A stretch of DNA of 33,925 bases from CAYWNA01 sp964459305 (GTDB lineage: Bacteria; Planctomycetota; Planctomycetia; Pirellulales; Pirellulaceae), in contig CAYWNA010000138.1 of NCBI GenBank assembly GCA_964459305.1, positions 1 through 33,925 of the forward strand. The letters run 5' to 3'. The first letter of the stretch is position 1. Each line of letters opens with the position of its first letter. The notes under the pieces were generated by a model that did not search any database, was not told the DNA's origin, and saw nothing but the letters and a program-made list of their open reading frames with translations. The position numbers were made by a program, and so were the translations under genes. Positions 31,714-33,925 of this stretch are shown piece after piece.

Positions 31714-32952
31714 GTGAACAAGGAAAGGTTGCTCGAACGGTTTCTACAGTACGTCGCCATCGACACGACGGCCAACGACGCGACAGACCGCTACCCGAGT
31801 TCCGAAGGTCAGTGGGAACTGGGCCGCCTGCTGGTCCGCCAGCTCGAAGACATTGGTCTCGCCGACGTACGCCAGGACAAACACGGGCTGGTTTGGGCCA
31901 CGATACCGGCCACAGCCGACGGAGATACCCCCGTCGTGGCCTTCAATGCCCATCTGGATACCTCGCCGGAAACCAGCGGTGCCGGCATCAAGCCTCAGGT
32001 GATTCAGAACTATGGTGGTGGGGATATTGCCCTTCCCGGAGATGCGAATCAGGTGATACGCGTTGCCGACAACCCGGAACTGAAACAGCTTGCCGGGGCC
32101 ACGCTGCTGACCACCGACGGCACGACCCTGTTGGGTGGCGATGACAAAGCAGGTATTGCCGTGATCGTCGAAACGGCGGCCTACTTGATGGAACATCCCG
32201 AGATCGTCCGCGGAACCGTACGACTGCTATTCACCTGCGACGAGGAAATCGGCCGTGGCGTAACACATGTCGATTTGGATAAGCTGGGCGCAACGGTCTG
32301 CTATACGCTGGATAGCGACGGCGCCGGCAAAATCGACGTCGAAACGTTCTCGGCGGACCTGGCCACCGTCACGATTTGTGGCGTGAACATCCATCCGTCG
32401 ATCGCAAAGGGCCGGATGATCAATGCAGTTCGGGCCGCCAGCGAGCTTGTGGCCCGCCTGCCTCGCGAACGGTTGTCGCCCGAATCCACGGATGGTCGTG
32501 ACGGTTTCGCGCACCCCTATTACGTCGAGGGCGGAGTGGGCAAGGTGGTGCTGAAAATACTCTTGCGCGACTTCGAAACCCCGAAGCTGTCCGAACAGGC
32601 TGACCTGCTGGAAGAAGTGGCGAAACAGGTCGAAGCTCAATTCCCTGGCGTGCGGGTCTCACTGAACGTGACGCGGCAATATCGTAACTTGGGCGAAGGG
32701 CTGGCCAAAGAGCCTCGGGCCGTTGCCTTTGTTCAGAAAGCGCACAAACGATTGGGGCGTGTCGCCAAATTGACGACCATCCGTGGCGGCACAGACGGGT
32801 CATTATTGACCGAAAAAGGTCTTCCCACGCCAAATCTCTCCACCGGACAACATAATCCCCATTCGCCGCTGGAATGGGCATGTCTCGAAGAAATGGTCGA
32901 CGCCGCTGAAATGCTGGTGGAATTGGTCCAAGTCTGGGCCGATGGCGAATAG
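31714..32952 (+). CDS. pepT: Peptidase T (tripeptide aminopeptidase)
   Basis: The 412-residue enzyme removes the N-terminal residue from tripeptides in the cytoplasm and belongs to the M20B zinc peptidases. Visible ligands and catalytic residues are H80 and D82 (FNAHLDTSPETSG), D143 (LLGGDDKAGIAV), E177-E178 (TCDEEIGRG), an Asp in LDSDGAG and the late STGQHNPHSPLEW. Length and motifs are as expected. Translation starts at GTG 31714 (VNKERLLERF); AAGGG about eight bases upstream is the likely ribosome site. The upstream 31625-31713 region, between divergent genes, holds both promoters. Confidence 0.92.
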   Translation: MNKERLLERFLQYVAIDTTANDATDRYPSSEGQWELGRLLVRQLEDIGLADVRQDKHGLVWATIPATADGDTPVVAFNAHLDTSPETSGAGIKPQVIQNYGGGDIALPGDANQVIRVADNPELKQLAGATLLTTDGTTLLGGDDKAGIAVIVETAAYLMEHPEIVRGTVRLLFTCDEEIGRGVTHVDLDKLGATVCYTLDSDGAGKIDVETFSADLATVTICGVNIHPSIAKGRMINAVRAASELVARLPRERLSPESTDGRDGFAHPYYVEGGVGKVVLKILLRDFETPKLSEQADLLEEVAKQVEAQFPGVRVSLNVTRQYRNLGEGLAKEPRAVAFVQKAHKRLGRVAKLTTIRGGTDGSLLTEKGLPTPNLSTGQHNPHSPLEWACLEEMVDAAEMLVELVQVWADGE

Positions 32953-33341
32953 CCAGTCCAGCCTCCACAGGTGCGTTGTGCGGCGCGGCGGTGGCGACAT
33001 GGCGCATTCTTGATCAAGTGCAGCGCAACGATACACTCAACTGGGTGGATTGCGTATTGATATGGGACATCTCTACGGATAAACCGATGTCGTCGAATGT
33101 GCCTTTCGTGGCACACCTATCCGTAAGCCCTTGCACAGGCTGACTTTGCTGCGAAATCCGCATTTTTTCCCTGTTTGGCTCGCCGTCTGCATTCTCGGAC
33201 GACGCGAGCGCTCACAGCCTTGATGGAACTGAAGCCGCTCGTCGCGTTTGTTTGTCTTTTCCGGACTTGCTATTACCAGCGTTCTGGTAGCTCGTCTTTG
33301 ACCAGAGTGCTGGTTGCGAAAGTGCAGAGGAGGTCAATCTC
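32953..33341. other. 389-base gene-free region upstream of the 33342 gene
   Basis: It contains a nested hairpin at 33074-33125 (outer TACGGATA/TATCCGTA, inner TGTGCC/GGCACA) and two tandem dyads at 33275-33314. Several short open frames run through but none has coding character. The stretch 33150-33270 has A/T-runs that may hold the promoter, but no clear -35/-10 pair stands out. Confidence 0.6.
33275..33314 (+). promoter_or_regulatory. Two tandem ACCAG-N4-CTGGT dyads (possible operator)
   Basis: ACCAGCGTTCTGGT (33275-33288) and ACCAGAGTGCTGGT (33301-33314) share ACCAG-N4-CTGGT, each a perfect five-base dyad. The centres are 26 bases apart, about two and a half turns. They lie 28-67 bases before ATG 33342, and the ribosome site AGAGGAGG (33326-33333) follows. 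A dimeric repressor or activator could bind here, or the dyads could form small hairpins in the leader RNA. Confidence 0.5.
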
Positions 33342-33566
33342 ATGGGTGCACGCGGACCAAAAACGATCGATCCCACACCTCAGGAAATCAGACGTTGGAC
33401 CAAGAAAATCCGTGCAGGTTGGAGCGAACGGACGCATCGCCTGCGGGCCGGTTGGAGCGTCGAAGCGGCCGATAAAATGCACCAGTGGACGGCGCCGGTT
33501 ATCAGCGTGGCCGAGCTCCAACTGGATTTGGCCGAGGACGACGACTATCCCTACTGGGCCAACTGA
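33342..33566 (+). CDS. Small conserved-looking hypothetical protein
   Basis: A 74-residue protein begins MGARGPKTIDPTPQEIRRW, contains a near repeat (IRAGWSERTHR and LRAGWSVEAAD) and ends acidic (LAEDDDYPYWAN). A strong ribosome site, AGAGGAGG, lies eight bases before ATG 33342. The N-terminal half is basic, the C-terminal half acidic, with no membrane segment or signal. I recall similar short planctomycete proteins beginning M-x-x-RGPKP and followed by a Trp-rich segment, but I cannot give a function. The GARGP start also resembles small phage terminase subunits, but no other phage gene is near. The preceding tandem dyads suggest regulated expression; a 23-base perfect palindrome follows the stop by 29 bases. 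Confidence 0.6.
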   Translation: MGARGPKTIDPTPQEIRRWTKKIRAGWSERTHRLRAGWSVEAADKMHQWTAPVISVAELQLDLAEDDDYPYWAN

Positions 33567-33595
33567 GAAACAGCCGAGGAATAACTGTCGCGTTT

Positions 33596-33653
33596 GTCGC
33601 CGTCCTCTCCGAGGTCGGTGAGGAAAGACGCCGACCTCGGAGAGGACGGCGAC
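33596..33653. repeat. Palindromic repeat family H (perfect 23-base arms)
   Basis: Arms GTCGCCGTCCTCTCCGAGG... (33596-33618) and its exact complement at 33631-33653 enclose a 12-base loop. This is the most stable hairpin of the set. It lies 29 bases after the stop of the 33342 gene and would form the 3' end of its transcript. No U-tract follows, so its role may be transcript stabilisation or it may be a mobile palindrome. Confidence 0.85.
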
Positions 33654-33765
33654 TATCTGCTTTCAAGATTTCGCAGCCATCGCGCGAAAGTTGACACCTG
33701 TTGATCGACGGCTCCTAACCGGGCGAACTGACTGGACCAGATCCACTGTCCTACCGGTTGGTCAT

Positions 33766-33925
33766 ATGTGTGTCGCAACGGATTCAACGTCCGTATCCGT
33801 CCAAGAGATCACGCGGGAGCAGCTCGAAACCGGCCAGCAATCCTCCCCCTCGAAGCGCGCCGTCCTCGCTATACTGCCCGCGGCCAGGATTGACACTTTT
33901 CCGCATGTAGCCGAAGTCGCCAGAC
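33766..33925 (+). CDS. Possible 5' end of an open frame reaching the window edge
   Basis: From ATG 33766 an open frame (MCVATDSTSVSVQEITREQL...) runs to the edge without a stop. Its last third overlaps palindrome family A copy 3, reading AARIDTFPHVAEVA. No clear ribosome site precedes it, and the overlap with a repeat argues against a real gene. I list it only because the frame is open at the end. Confidence 0.15.
   Translation, partial: MCVATDSTSVSVQEITREQLETGQQSSPSKRAVLAILPAARIDTFPHVAEVAR
33872..33925. repeat. Palindromic repeat family A, copy 3 (cut by window edge)
   Basis: The last 54 bases match copy 1 (1496-1550) at about nine positions in ten, including CCCGCGGCCAGGATTGA and GTAGCCGAAGTCG. 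The window ends inside the left arm, so the second arm should follow. Because the flank before the hairpin is conserved too, the element boundary must lie upstream of GTAGCC. Confidence 0.85.

Noticed and set aside
33342..33566. Small terminase-like phage protein (GARGP start)
   Set aside because: No other phage genes nearby and the remainder does not fit terminase small subunits.

Overview
The window looks like chromosomal DNA of a planctomycete, probably of the Pirellulales type. This is inferred from content, not from a marker gene. The indicators are a DUF1559-type protein with a prepilin signal, a sulfatase remnant, two neutral-ceramidase-like hydrolases, a membrane-anchored squalene-cyclase-fold protein with a very acidic N-terminus, a site-2-protease/HlyD fusion, a MtaA/CmuA-type methyltransferase, and many intergenic palindromes of kinds I associate with this phylum. 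There are no phage genes, insertion sequences, CRISPR arrays, rRNAs or tRNAs.

Layout. (1) 1-1417: the 3' end of a Rieske gene, then a decayed respiratory locus in which a cytochrome b fragment, a CydA-like membrane fragment and a cytochrome c fragment are joined in three frames. (2) 1598-5072, minus strand: a tight biotin cluster, transcribed MBL-fold hydrolase, bioF, bioH-like, bioC. (3) 5262-7472, minus: a large secreted esterase with a palindromic element inside its 5' coding end. (4) 7660-13564, plus: a small membrane peptide, a MtaA-like methyltransferase, then ceramidase-like hydrolase, sodium/solute symporter, ceramidase-like hydrolase. (5) 13742-18017, minus: cysteine desulfurase, HlyD adaptor and a PqqD-like/M50/HlyD membrane protein, closely spaced. 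(6) 18305-21268: a DUF1559 protein, a sulfatase pseudogene and a zinc metallopeptidase. (7) 21703-25544, minus: zinc-ribbon protein, RlmM-like rRNA methyltransferase, recJ and rpmG (bL33). (8) 25838-30785, plus: cyclase-fold protein, terminator, CYTH protein, MFS transporter, orphan FtsX/MacB-like permease. (9) 30788-33925: a PolB-type exonuclease (minus), pepT (plus), a small conserved-looking protein preceded by two tandem dyads, and more palindromes.

The most distinctive feature is a set of at least six sequence-unrelated palindrome families. Nearly all copies lie within about 65 bases downstream of a stop codon. One family (GTAGCCGAAGTCGCC...) occurs three times. Another sits in frame inside the esterase signal-peptide region. 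The best candidate for an undescribed functional unit is the desulfurase/HlyD/M50-HlyD cluster; the MBL hydrolase in the biotin operon and the paired ceramidase-like hydrolases around a symporter come next. Two loci (respiratory and sulfatase) show recent gene decay.
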